NCBI RefSeq assembly: GCF_011602485.2
Contig: NZ_CP050022.2
Span: 7,088,001-7,152,000, forward strand
Origin: Bradyrhizobium sp. 1(2017)
GTDB taxonomy: Bacteria; Pseudomonadota; Alphaproteobacteria; Rhizobiales; Xanthobacteraceae
Reading direction: 5' to 3'
Length of the DNA: 64,000 bases
Shown here in pieces: positions 1 to 8,365 of the stretch. The translations under genes were made by a program, and so were the position numbers. Under the pieces are notes generated by a model. The model was given only the letters and a program-made list of their open reading frames with translations, did no database searches and was not told the origin of the DNA. Position 1 is the first letter of the stretch. Every line of letters begins with the position of its first letter.

Positions 1-71
1 CGGCGTTTTCCTCGCCTCATCGGCCGAAGCAGTGACGGCTTCACGATGCGAGGATCGAGGAGCAAATTGCA

Positions 72-137
72 TCGGCACATGTGCCGACTACACCGGCGGG
101 GCCGGTGACGTTCGGGGACGCCAGAACACATGTGTTC
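72..137. promoter_or_regulatory. Two perfect palindromes with a shared CACATGTG core
   Basis: A 16-base perfect palindrome at 72-87 and a 14-base perfect palindrome at 124-137 both centre on CACATGTG. Their centres are 51 bases apart, close to five helical turns. They lie in the first 284 bases, where I see no convincing gene. The arrangement resembles a pair of operator sites for a dimeric regulator, but no target gene is visible inside the window, because the nearest gene (285-533) ends towards them. The palindromes are seen directly; the regulatory role is inference. Confidence 0.35.
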
Positions 138-284
138 GCGCCTGCGACCGGCAGACCGCCAGTTGCCTGATACGAGCACATGCCGCCGACGATCGCTGGC
201 CGCATAATCGCCAATGAAGGCGGCGGTTCTACGCGTGGCCGACCGCCCCCTTCTCGCGCTTGCGGCGCACCGCGTACAGCTGAC

Positions 285-533
285 CTACCCTGGCTTCCGT
301 CGCAGCCCCGCGACCAAACAAATTCCCCCCAGCAGCGAGATCGCGGCAAGGCCGCCCCACACCATTCCCGACTGTTCGAGATAGACGTCCTGCGCGACCG
401 GATCGTAGCAGCGGCCGAGCTCGTTGAAGCAGTCGCGCCAGCGCCAGTAGCGGGCTTCGAAGGCGAGCGCGAACAGCACGCCTGATCCGATCAGGGCCAC
501 GCCCAAAATTGCCCTCAGCCAGCGCAGGATCAT
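285..533 (-). CDS. Small two-helix membrane protein, unknown function
   Basis: This is an 82-residue protein. It begins with a hydrophobic segment (about residues 5-25), follows with a short polar loop carrying aromatic and two Cys residues, and ends with a second hydrophobic helix (about 52-74) and a basic tail. I do not recognise a family. The start is the ATG at 533, where the first membrane helix begins; longer readings run into the neighbouring gene. It lies 11 bases after the stop of the 545-805 gene, so the two probably share a transcript. It is probably an inner-membrane protein and nothing more can be assigned. Confidence 0.6.
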   Translation of the reverse strand: MILRWLRAILGVALIGSGVLFALAFEARYWRWRDCFNELGRCYDPVAQDVYLEQSGMVWGGLAAISLLGGICLVAGLRRKPG

Positions 534-544
534 GCGGCGCGACC

Positions 545-805
545 TCACCTGCGCTGGGATTTCTGCTTCCTGAACCTTACGCTCTGGCCGTCGGGCATCC
601 GCGTCGCCACGAAGCCTGCGGCGAGGCAGGCTTCGCGTTGCGGCATCTGGATGTCGGGACTGCGCAGGCTGTCCCACCAGGAGGCGCGATTCGCCGCGCG
701 CGGCAGGGCCGCGTCGATGATCTCCTCGATCTGCTCGAAGCTCAGCACGAACTCGTCCTGCTTCTGCCGCATCAGATAGTCGCGCAACGCGTGGTAGTCG
801 TTCAC
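545..805 (-). CDS. Small soluble protein resembling the DUF7662 family
   Basis: This 86-residue protein starts at a GTG (803-805), with a GAGAGGA-like ribosome-binding site just upstream. The pattern is an N-terminal 'YHALRDYL', then 'FEQIEEII', an 'LP..A' turn and a 'WW' pair, followed by a C-terminal region ending in 'VRFRKQK'. This matches small proteins that I recall as DUF7662, which are often solitary and of unknown function. No membrane segment or catalytic motif is visible. It sits directly upstream of the small membrane protein at 285-533. The family name is from memory. Confidence 0.6.
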   Translation of the reverse strand: MNDYHALRDYLMRQKQDEFVLSFEQIEEIIDAALPRAANRASWWDSLRSPDIQMPQREACLAAGFVATRMPDGQSVRFRKQKSQRR

Positions 806-947
806 AATCGTCCTCTCGTCCCGCTCACATGAGGCTGCCCAAAACCGTGTGGCGCATAAACCGTTTCTTAACTCATTGCGGCAGCGCCGTCCCGCCTTAA
901 ACACTACGCAAGCTTTCGGGCGCATCCAGTAGGATCGGGAGCGAGCA

Positions 948-2444
948 ATGCTGTCTGGATGGCGCGAGGTCACGGCCCGTCGGCCGTGGCGGATTTCGGC
1001 GAAGCTGCTGATCATCTCGTCCGTGGTGACGATGATCGGCTTCTCCGCCATTTGCGTCAACGTCATGCTGGACATGCGTCGCGGCGAGGAGGCGCTCGCC
1101 CGCCAGACGCTGGAGAATCTGGCGACGACGATCGAGTCGGACGTCAGCCGCAACATCGAAATCTACGATCTGGCGCTCAAGGCGGTCGCCAGCAACATGC
1201 TGCTGCCCGAACTCGCGACGGTCACGACGCCGATCCGCCACCTGATCCTGTTCGACCATGCGACCACCGCCAGGCATTTCGGCGCCATTCAGGTGTTCGA
1301 TGCCGAGGGCCGGCTGACCATCGACGCTTCCACGCTCGATCCCCTGCCGGAGGACCGCAGCGAGGAGGACTATTTCAGGATTCATCGCGACAATCCCGGG
1401 GCCGGGCTCTTCATCAGCCGTCCCATGCTGTTTCGCGGTGCCTACTCCATCGTGCTGAGCCGGCGCATCAGCGATGCCGACGGCGGCTTCATGGGCGTCG
1501 TCACCGGCTCGATCCGCTTCAGCTACTTCCATGAATTGTTCGATCGACTGAGCCTCGACCCCGACGACACCATCACCGTGCTGAAGCGCGACCGCACCAT
1601 CATAATGCGGCGGCCGTTCGATCTCGACATCATCGGGACGAACCTGAACGACCATCGGAGCTGGAGGGCGGACAATCTGCCGGCCGGTGCCTCCTATTCG
1701 GGACAGGGCCCGGTCGATCCGACGCCGCGGCTCTATGCACGCAGCGGCGGCAGCGGCCCGCTGTTCGTGGTGGCGGGCAAGCCTCTGGCCGCCGTGTTCG
1801 AGCTCTGGCAGAGAGAAGCCTATCGCATCGGCGCCGTGGTGCTGGCGCTCACCCTGTTCATGCTGGCCTCGACGCTGGTGCTCGCGCGCGAGATCGGCCG
1901 GCGCGCCGAGGCCGAGCGCAAGCTCGAGGAGATGGCGACGACGGACGCTCTCACCGGCCTGAAGAACCGCCGCAAGTTCGATTCCGTCATCGACGTCGAA
2001 TGGCGGCGCGCGATGCGCCAGAAGGCGCCGCTGGCGCTGCTGATGATCGATGCCGACCACTTCAAGGCCTACAACGACACGTTCGGCCATCAGGCCGGCG
2101 ACCAGGTGCTGGTCGGCATCGCCATCTGCATTTCCGATTCGGTGCGCCGGCCCGGCGACTGCGCCGCCCGCTATGGCGGCGAGGAATTCGCGGTGCTGCT
2201 GCCGAACATTTCGGCCAGCGACGCCTTCAAGGTTGCCGAGACGATCCGCCTCAAGGTGCAGGGCTGGTCCGACGGCGAGACGATCTCGACGGTGTCCTGC
2301 GGCGTTGCCAGTCTCGTTCCCGTCGCCGGCATGGATTGGCCGGTCCTGGTCGCCGCCGCCGACAAGGCGCTCTATGCCGCCAAAGCCGGCGGCCGCAACC
2401 AGTCGATGGTCGCGAGCTTGTCGCAGCTGTCGCTGGCGGCGTGA
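948..2444 (+). CDS. Membrane diguanylate cyclase (Cache-like sensor + GGDEF)
   Basis: This 498-residue protein has an N-terminal membrane helix at about residues 20-42 and a periplasmic sensor region of about 250 residues (dCache-like). A second helix lies near 295-317, followed by a short coiled linker and a GGDEF domain from about 330. The active-site loop reads GGEEF at residues 410-414. An RPGD inhibitory site sits five residues before it, so product feedback by cyclic-di-GMP is expected. The protein should make c-di-GMP from two GTP in response to an extracytoplasmic cue. It is a single-gene unit, divergent from the 545-805 gene and convergent with galU. The ligand cannot be told. Confidence 0.93.
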   Translation: MLSGWREVTARRPWRISAKLLIISSVVTMIGFSAICVNVMLDMRRGEEALARQTLENLATTIESDVSRNIEIYDLALKAVASNMLLPELATVTTPIRHLILFDHATTARHFGAIQVFDAEGRLTIDASTLDPLPEDRSEEDYFRIHRDNPGAGLFISRPMLFRGAYSIVLSRRISDADGGFMGVVTGSIRFSYFHELFDRLSLDPDDTITVLKRDRTIIMRRPFDLDIIGTNLNDHRSWRADNLPAGASYSGQGPVDPTPRLYARSGGSGPLFVVAGKPLAAVFELWQREAYRIGAVVLALTLFMLASTLVLAREIGRRAEAERKLEEMATTDALTGLKNRRKFDSVIDVEWRRAMRQKAPLALLMIDADHFKAYNDTFGHQAGDQVLVGIAICISDSVRRPGDCAARYGGEEFAVLLPNISASDAFKVAETIRLKVQGWSDGETISTVSCGVASLVPVAGMDWPVLVAAADKALYAAKAGGRNQSMVASLSQLSLAA

Positions 2445-2455
2445 GGCCCCCCGGT

Positions 2456-2481
2456 GTCGTCCCGGCGAACGCGGGGACGAC
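2456..2481. repeat. Short inverted repeat between convergent genes
   Basis: GTCGTCCC at 2456-2463 pairs with GGGACGAC at 2474-2481 across ten bases, between the ends of the diguanylate cyclase gene and galU. The sequence matches the outer ends of the longer 'CGTCCTGG' repeats elsewhere in the window, so it may be a remnant of that family. It lacks a T-run and is not a canonical terminator, though it could stop transcripts from both sides. Confidence 0.5.
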
Positions 2482-2498
2482 AGCGGAATATGCGGCGC

Positions 2499-3374
2499 CT
2501 ACTGCCCCAGATACTTCTTCATCTCCGCGATCAGCCCGTCGCGCAATTCCGGGCGCTTCAGGCCGTAGGCGATGTTGGCGCGGAGGAAGCCGGGCTTGGA
2601 GCCGCAATCGTGGCGTTCGCCTTCGAACTCGACGCCGTAGAATTTCTGCGACTTGGCGAGGCCGATCATGGCGTCGGTGAGCTGGATCTCGCCGCCGGCG
2701 CCGCGCTCCTGGGTTTCCAGGATCTTGAAGATCTCCGGCTGGAGGATGTAGCGGCCGGTGATCGAGAGGTTGGAGGGCGCGGTGCCCTTGGCCGGCTTCT
2801 CGACCATGCCGTCGACCTCGAACATCTTGCCGGTGCGTTTTCCGACGCCGCAGATGCCGTATTGATGGGTGAGATGGTCGGGCACCGCCTCGACCGCGAC
2901 CAGATTGGATTTCTCGCCGAGCGAGGATGCCATCTCGATCATCTGCTTCAGGCAGCCGGGCGTGTTGAGCACGAGCTCGTCGGGCAGCACCACCGCGAAG
3001 GGCTCGTTGCCGACGATGTCGCGCGCGCACCAGACCGCATGACCGAGGCCGAGCGGCGCCTGCTGGCGGGTGAAGCTGACCGCACCGGCTTCCGGCTGGT
3101 TCTGCGCCAGGATTTCCTGCTCGGCCTTCTTGCCGCGCGCAGCCAGCGTCGCGTCGAGCTCGAACATCCGGTCGAAATGATCCTCGATGACGTTCTTGTT
3201 GCGGCCGGTGACGAAGACGAAGTGCTCGATGCCGGCCTCCCTCGCCTCGTCATAGACGTACTGGATCAGCGGCTTGTCGACGATGGTCAGCATTTCCTTC
3301 GGCATCGCCTTGGTGGCAGGCAGGACGCGGGTGCCGAGGCCGGCGACGGGGAATACGGCTTTGCGAATTTTCAT
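2499..3374 (-). CDS. galU: UTP-glucose-1-phosphate uridylyltransferase
   Basis: This 291-residue enzyme converts UTP and glucose-1-phosphate to UDP-glucose, the precursor of exopolysaccharide, LPS sugars and osmoregulated glucans. The nucleotidyltransferase signature GLGTRVLPATKAMPKEM lies near residues 11-27. 'KPLIQYVYDEA' follows it, and the later 'GLGHAV' and 'VLPDEL' segments match GalU. The length is normal for the bacterial family. The start at 3374 gives 'MKIRKAVFPVAG'; an upstream extension has no family match. It is transcribed alone, away from the lytic transglycosylase gene, and the two share about 200 bases of divergent promoter region. Confidence 0.95.
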   Translation of the reverse strand: MKIRKAVFPVAGLGTRVLPATKAMPKEMLTIVDKPLIQYVYDEAREAGIEHFVFVTGRNKNVIEDHFDRMFELDATLAARGKKAEQEILAQNQPEAGAVSFTRQQAPLGLGHAVWCARDIVGNEPFAVVLPDELVLNTPGCLKQMIEMASSLGEKSNLVAVEAVPDHLTHQYGICGVGKRTGKMFEVDGMVEKPAKGTAPSNLSITGRYILQPEIFKILETQERGAGGEIQLTDAMIGLAKSQKFYGVEFEGERHDCGSKPGFLRANIAYGLKRPELRDGLIAEMKKYLGQ

Positions 3375-3575
3375 GGGGGCGATCGAATACCTGAGGACGT
3401 GAACGGAGCAATGGTGACTTGCTAACCTGTTTGCAGCCGCCAACAAAGGCGGATGTGGGGCCCCGCCCCGACAGAGTTAAGAAAAAGGCCGTCACCAAAA
3501 TTTCATCTTTGTTAAGCTATTGGCAACGCCTACCAGGCCTCCTGATGGCGGAATCTTCAGGCCGACGGATGGGAC

Positions 3576-4964
3576 ATGATGCAATCAGCGGCAAGACTGG
3601 CAAGACAGGCTGGGTCCATCACCGGTGCGGCCGTAATCGCGGCAGCTCTGCTGTTGCCGGCATGCGCGCACGCCCAGGCGCAGAACGGACTGTCCAACCT
3701 GTTCGGCGGCATCTTCTCCGGCCAGAGCCCTACGCCCGCGCAACCTGCGCCGGGCGCGCCAGGGGGAGCTCCCCCCTGGAGCGGCGAGGACGGGGCCTCC
3801 GGCCACCCGCTGATGACGGCCGCCGCGATCCGCGAGGCCGCGGGAAATTTCAACAATTGCGTCGCCGCGATGTGGCCCGATGCCGCACGGCGCAACATCA
3901 CCCAGGAGAATTTCCAGCGCTTCACGGCCGGGCTCTCTCCCGATTTGCGCATCATGGATCTCATGGATTCGCAGCCGGAGTTCACCAAGTCGATCTGGGA
4001 CTATCTCGACATCCTGGTGAACGATAACCGCCTCGCCAAGGGCCGCGAGATCCTCGCCAAATACAAGGCGCAGTTCGACGCCACCGAAAAGGCCACCGGC
4101 GTCGACCGTTACATCATCGCCTCGATCTGGGGCATCGAGTCCAACTACTCGACGCAGATGGGCGACCGCAACGTGCTGCAATCGACCGCGACGCTTGCCT
4201 GCGTCGGCCGCCGCCAGGCCTATTTCAAGGACGAATTCCTCTCCGCGCTGGAGATCCTCAACCGCGGCGATCTCAGGCCTGAGCAGCTGCGCGGCTCCTG
4301 GGCCGGCGCCTTCGGCCCGACCCAGTTCATGCCGACCGCGTTCAAGCGCTTTGCCGTCGACGGTGACGGCGACGGACGGCGCGACGTCGTCGACAATCCG
4401 ACCGACCTGATCGCATCCACCGCCAACAATCTGAAGAAGGACGGCTGGCAGGCCGGCCAGACCTGGGGCTACGAGGTCACGGTGCCGCAAGGCTTCAACT
4501 ACATGCTGGCCGACCGCGCCAAGGCGATGACGATCGGGCAATGGGAGAAGCTCGGGCTGAAGCGGGCGACGGGCCAGCCCTTCCCCCATCCGGCCGAGAA
4601 GGCCTATCTGCTGGCGCCAGCCGGCGCGCAGGGGCCCGGCTTCCTGATGCTGCAGAACTACCGCGTTATCATGAAATACAATCCGGCCGAGGCCTATGCG
4701 CTGGCGATCGGACACTTCGCCGACCGCCTGCGCGGCGGGCAGCCCTTTGTGCAGCCCTGGCCGCGGCAGGAGCGGGAGCTGTCGCGTGCCGAGCGGCTGG
4801 AGCTGCAGCAATTGCTGGCGCAGCGCGGCTACTACAAGGGCACCCCGGACGGCCAGTTCGGCGGCCAGACAAGGGAAGCCCTGCGCAGCTTCCAGGCCTC
4901 CATCGGGGTGCCCGCGGACGGCTTTGCCTCCTCCGACGCGCTGGACCAGCTGCGTAGGCGGTAA
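3576..4964 (+). CDS. Lytic murein transglycosylase (MltB type) with peptidoglycan-binding domain
   Basis: This 462-residue exported protein cleaves the MurNAc-GlcNAc bond of peptidoglycan with anhydro-ring formation. It has an N-terminal signal peptide (cleavage near ALA-type residues 28-33), a Pro-rich linker, an SLT_2/MltB catalytic domain at about 75-390 and a C-terminal peptidoglycan-binding domain at about 400-460. The catalytic glutamate is E188 in the 'WGIESNYS' motif. 'GAFGPTQFMPTAF' matches the MltB substrate loop. No lipobox is visible, so it is probably soluble in the periplasm. It is monocistronic and faces away from galU. Confidence 0.93.
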   Translation: MMQSAARLARQAGSITGAAVIAAALLLPACAHAQAQNGLSNLFGGIFSGQSPTPAQPAPGAPGGAPPWSGEDGASGHPLMTAAAIREAAGNFNNCVAAMWPDAARRNITQENFQRFTAGLSPDLRIMDLMDSQPEFTKSIWDYLDILVNDNRLAKGREILAKYKAQFDATEKATGVDRYIIASIWGIESNYSTQMGDRNVLQSTATLACVGRRQAYFKDEFLSALEILNRGDLRPEQLRGSWAGAFGPTQFMPTAFKRFAVDGDGDGRRDVVDNPTDLIASTANNLKKDGWQAGQTWGYEVTVPQGFNYMLADRAKAMTIGQWEKLGLKRATGQPFPHPAEKAYLLAPAGAQGPGFLMLQNYRVIMKYNPAEAYALAIGHFADRLRGGQPFVQPWPRQERELSRAERLELQQLLAQRGYYKGTPDGQFGGQTREALRSFQASIGVPADGFASSDALDQLRRR

Positions 4965-5134
4965 AATCGCGCCGAAAGTAACCCTGAACCGGGATTTTGC
5001 CGTGCAGCCTTGACGGCGGCGGCTGTTCCCCGGTGTATGGGACAAGAATCTGCAACGGAATTTGCCCGTTTGGCGCCTGATTCCGTTATTATATCGAGCT
5101 AGCTCCGAACCCCCTTGCGCGTGCCCGAGATCGC

Positions 5135-6844
5135 ATGTCGAAGAAGTCCCTGTTCAAGGCGCTGACCGAGACCGGCCCGCTGATCGCGCTGGGGACGGCG
5201 CTTGCGATTTTGGTATCGGTGGCAGGCCCCGCCTCGGCGCAATTCTTCAACTTCCCCGGCTTCGGCGGCCCGCCGCAGCGCTCGGCCCCGCCGCCACAAC
5301 GCGGCGGAGGTGGAGGCGGCGGCTGGTTCGGCGGCGACTTCTTCACCCCCTTCCAGCAGCAACAGCCGCAGGCGCCGCGTCAGGATTTCTCGCGCGCGCC
5401 GGCGCCGGCCAAACGCGACACCATCCCAGAGAAGAACGTGCTGGTGATCGGCGATGCCATGGCCGACTGGCTCGCCTATGGCCTCGAGGATGCCTACAAC
5501 GAGCAGCCCGACATGGGCGTGATCCGCAAGCACAGGACGACATCCGGCCTGATCAAGTACCAGCCGAAGGGTGAGCCCTCGGATTGGGCGGCAGCGGCCA
5601 AGGGAATCCTCGAGACCGAGAAGCCTGACGTCATCGTCGTCATGCTCGGCCTCAACGACCGCGCCGCGATCCGCGAGCCTGTCGCGGACAAGGCCACGGA
5701 TAAGGACAAGGACAAGAAGAACGACAAGGGCGCGCGCGCCAAACCACCGGCGAAGCCCGGCGAGACGAAACCCGGCAGCGACAGTGCCGCCAAGCCGGAC
5801 GACAAGCCTGCCGACGCGGACCTGCCGCAGGATGACGCCGACAACGCCGACACCCCTGCGGCCGCGCCGGAAAGGACCGCGCGCAATCCGAACGGCCTCT
5901 ACGAATTCCGCGACGAGCGCTGGGTCGAGCTCTACGGCAAGAAGATCGAGGAACTGGCCAACATCCTCAAGGCCAAGGGCGTGCCGGTGCTGTGGGTCGG
6001 CCTTCCCGCCATCCGCGGGCAGAAGGGCACGGCGGACATGCTGTTCCTGGATTCGCTCTATCGCGAAGGCGCGGCCAAGGCCGGCATCACCTATGTCGAC
6101 GTCTGGGATGGTTTTGTCGACGAGGCCGGCCGCTTCCTTCAGAAGGGCCCGGACTTCGAAGGCCAGATCCGTCAGCTCCGCAGCTCTGACGGCGTCTTCT
6201 TCACAAAGCCCGGCGCACGCAAGCTCGCCCATTACGTCGAACGCGAGATCACGCGCCTGCTCGCGGGCCGCTCCGGCCCGATCGCGCTGCCGAGCGAGCC
6301 GGCGACGCCCGATACCAGTGCCGAGCCCGGCAAGCCCGCGCCGCGGCCGCTGGCCGGTCCGATCGTGCCGCTGGTTGCGGCCTCGATCTCGGCGGACCAA
6401 TTGCTGGGCGGACCGGGCTCGCGTCCCGCCGCCGTCGATGCGCTCGCTGCGAAGACGATGGTGAAAGGCGAGCCGCTGACCGCCCCGGCCGGGCGTGCCG
6501 ACGATTATGCCTGGCCGCGCCGCGAGGTCGGCCGCGAGCAGGCCAAGGGCGATACGCCTGTTGCGGCGACGACGCCTGACGGCAGCGCGGCGCCCGGCTC
6601 ACCGTCACCGGGGCCAGCCGCCGCGATCGCGCCGCCGAGGCTCGCGCCAAAGAGGCCGCCGATGCCGCCGCAGCAGCCCGCCCAGGCACAGCCTTCGTTC
6701 CGTGATTTCTTTGGCTTCGGCTCGCCGCAGCCACCGCCGCCACGTCAACTTGCGCCGGCGCCAGGGCCGCGCAATCCAGCGCAGAACCCCGCGATCCCGC
6801 GTCCACCCGGCAATGTCGGACGATCGGCGGAAATGATCCGGTAA
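5135..6844 (+). CDS. DUF459 SGNH-fold periplasmic protein, catalytic residues replaced
   Basis: This 569-residue protein has a signal peptide ending near 'GPASA' (about residue 30), then a Gly/Pro-rich stretch. An SGNH/GDSL fold runs from about 100 to 380, interrupted by a Lys/Asp/Pro-rich insert at about 180-245, and the tail is long and Pro/Ala-rich. In the SGNH blocks the nucleophile position reads GDA (A108) instead of GDS. Block III keeps 'GLND' (N174), and block V reads DGVFF (D352, F355) where a His is expected. Both catalytic side chains are therefore absent. DUF459 proteins are thought to sit near envelope polysaccharides. A binding or scaffold role is inferred. Confidence 0.85.
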   Translation: MSKKSLFKALTETGPLIALGTALAILVSVAGPASAQFFNFPGFGGPPQRSAPPPQRGGGGGGGWFGGDFFTPFQQQQPQAPRQDFSRAPAPAKRDTIPEKNVLVIGDAMADWLAYGLEDAYNEQPDMGVIRKHRTTSGLIKYQPKGEPSDWAAAAKGILETEKPDVIVVMLGLNDRAAIREPVADKATDKDKDKKNDKGARAKPPAKPGETKPGSDSAAKPDDKPADADLPQDDADNADTPAAAPERTARNPNGLYEFRDERWVELYGKKIEELANILKAKGVPVLWVGLPAIRGQKGTADMLFLDSLYREGAAKAGITYVDVWDGFVDEAGRFLQKGPDFEGQIRQLRSSDGVFFTKPGARKLAHYVEREITRLLAGRSGPIALPSEPATPDTSAEPGKPAPRPLAGPIVPLVAASISADQLLGGPGSRPAAVDALAAKTMVKGEPLTAPAGRADDYAWPRREVGREQAKGDTPVAATTPDGSAAPGSPSPGPAAAIAPPRLAPKRPPMPPQQPAQAQPSFRDFFGFGSPQPPPPRQLAPAPGPRNPAQNPAIPRPPGNVGRSAEMIR

Positions 6845-6858
6845 TTTCCTAAGCTCAC

Positions 6859-6997
6859 GTCTCGTGTCCCGGACGCGACGCAGCGCGAAGCGTTGCGACG
6901 CAGAGACGGGACCCAGTTTCTTGCAACACCCAAAAAGAATAGGCCCCGGCTCCGCGCAGCAGCGCTTTGGCGCTGCAGCGCGTCCGGGGCACGAGAC
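6859..6997. repeat. Long palindromic intergenic repeat
   Basis: The 18-base arm at 6859-6876 pairs with 6980-6997 at 17 of 18 positions, the exception being one G-U-type pair. The intervening 103 bases hold further small hairpins such as AGCGC..GCGCT. It lies between convergent genes. Elements beginning with this kind of 'TCTCGTGTCCCGGAC' end are common between genes in Bradyrhizobium by my recollection. It carries no gene. Confidence 0.7.
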
Positions 6998-7015
6998 ATT
7001 CGTCGCTTGGGGAGC

Positions 7016-7390
7016 TCAGCGATAATAGCGCCAGCGCGACGGCGGACGGCGGGCGGGACGCGACATCAGAAGCGCGAGCGCAAACCCGATGCCGCCGGCG
7101 ATCAGCAACGAGCCGAGCGGATTGTCCTGCACCTTTTTCGACAGCGCCTGTGTCCCATCGCGGAAAGTCTCGCCGCTATTCTCATAGGCGTCCTTGGCAT
7201 AGCCCGCGGCGGTGTCCGTGGCATCGCGCACGGCATCCTTGGCCTGGCCGTAGAGATTCTGCACCGTGCCCGCGGCTTCCCGCGCCTTGCCCGACGCCTG
7301 CGTCTTCGCATCACCTGCCAGGTCTCCGATCGCGCCTTCCGCGCGTCCGGCGAATTCCTTGGCCGATCCAACAATCCGGTCCGTATCCAT
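7016..7390 (-). CDS. CsbD-like protein with C-terminal membrane helix
   Basis: This 124-residue protein opens with 'DRIVGSAKEFAGRAEGAIGDLAG', the CsbD-type amphipathic repeat. A long Ala/Lys/Glu-rich helix of the LEA or DUF883 style follows, and it ends with a membrane segment near residues 90-108 and a basic Arg-rich tail. CsbD proteins are stress-induced in many bacteria, and their molecular role is unknown. The start ATG at 7390 follows a GAGGA-type ribosome-binding site. It is monocistronic, and a general-stress or membrane-associated role is likely but unproven. A second, shorter CsbD gene lies at 31679. Confidence 0.8.
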   Translation of the reverse strand: MDTDRIVGSAKEFAGRAEGAIGDLAGDAKTQASGKAREAAGTVQNLYGQAKDAVRDATDTAAGYAKDAYENSGETFRDGTQALSKKVQDNPLGSLLIAGGIGFALALLMSRPARRPPSRWRYYR

Positions 7391-7531
7391 GATGATCCTC
7401 CTCGGTGGTCAGCCGAAGTAACCGATCAGGCGCGGCCCAGTTCCAAGTCTCTGCGAAAGTGAAGCCTCTCGCGAACCAGCAGCGCACCCGGGAACGGGCA
7501 AGCAAATCCCGGATGGCTTCGATCGTCCGGG

Positions 7532-8269
7532 CTACAAGATGAGGCCGCCATCGACGACCAGTGTCTGGCCGACGATGTAGGACGACAGCGGCGAAGCCAG
7601 GAACAGCGCCGCGCCCGCCATGTCGGCCGGCGTGCCCAATCGCCGCAGCGGGATGCGCGCAAGCGCGCCTTCGAGCCGCTTGGGATTGTCGGTCGTCACC
7701 TTCGTCATCTTGGTGTCGACGAGCCCCGGCGCGATGCCGTTGACGCGGACGCCGTCTTCGGCCCAGGCCTCGCCCAGCGTGCGCGTCAATCCGACCGCGC
7801 CGGTCTTCGAGGCGTTGTAGGCGGGATTGCCCATGGTGGAATGATAGGCGGCGGTCGAGGACACCATGATCAGCGAGCCCTTGGCATCCCGCAACATGGA
7901 ATGAAACCGCGTCGCGCAAGCCATCAGGCTCATCAAATTGACCTCCACGACCTTGCGGAAACCAGCCATCTCGAATTCGCCGCGGCGGTAGATCACCGCG
8001 CCCTGCGCGAGCACCAGGATGTCGAGACGATCGAACGACGGCTTGAATGCCTCGATCGCACCGGGGTTGCTGACATCGAGCTGCGCATACGCAAGACCGG
8101 TGAGATCGGAGCCTTCGCCGGCTGAATATTCCGCTGCGTGAGCACGCGTGCCGCACACCGCGACATCCGCACCTCTGGCGCGAAAGGCCTGTGCGATGCC
8201 GTTGCCGATACCGCTGGAACCGCCGACCACCAGCACCTGCCTGCCTGAGAAATCGAGCTCGTTTGCCAT
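7532..8269 (-). CDS. Short-chain dehydrogenase/reductase
   Basis: This is a 245-residue classical SDR. The NAD(P)-binding GGSSGIG motif is at residues 16-22, the substrate-binding Ser lies in 'MVSSTAAY', and the catalytic YNASK is near residues 146-150. The C-terminal 'VDGG' is also conserved. It should oxidise or reduce a hydroxyl/keto group of a small substrate that I cannot name. It is divergent from a second SDR, with 96 bases between the two start codons. The pair sits next to a TfdA-like dioxygenase, which suggests a small catabolic unit for an organic acid. Confidence 0.9.
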   Translation of the reverse strand: MANELDFSGRQVLVVGGSSGIGNGIAQAFRARGADVAVCGTRAHAAEYSAGEGSDLTGLAYAQLDVSNPGAIEAFKPSFDRLDILVLAQGAVIYRRGEFEMAGFRKVVEVNLMSLMACATRFHSMLRDAKGSLIMVSSTAAYHSTMGNPAYNASKTGAVGLTRTLGEAWAEDGVRVNGIAPGLVDTKMTKVTTDNPKRLEGALARIPLRRLGTPADMAGAALFLASPLSSYIVGQTLVVDGGLIL

Positions 8270-8365
8270 CGCGGCCTCCCCTTCGTCTTGCTTGTTTGAC
8301 CTGTCTGCGGATCGATGCCAGCCTTGTCAATCATAACAAGAACAAGCACGACGCGAGGAAACAGC

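Noticed and set aside
1..284. A protein-coding gene at the left edge
   Set aside because: Frames on both strands are short, lack motifs and overlap the two palindromes. I report no gene there.
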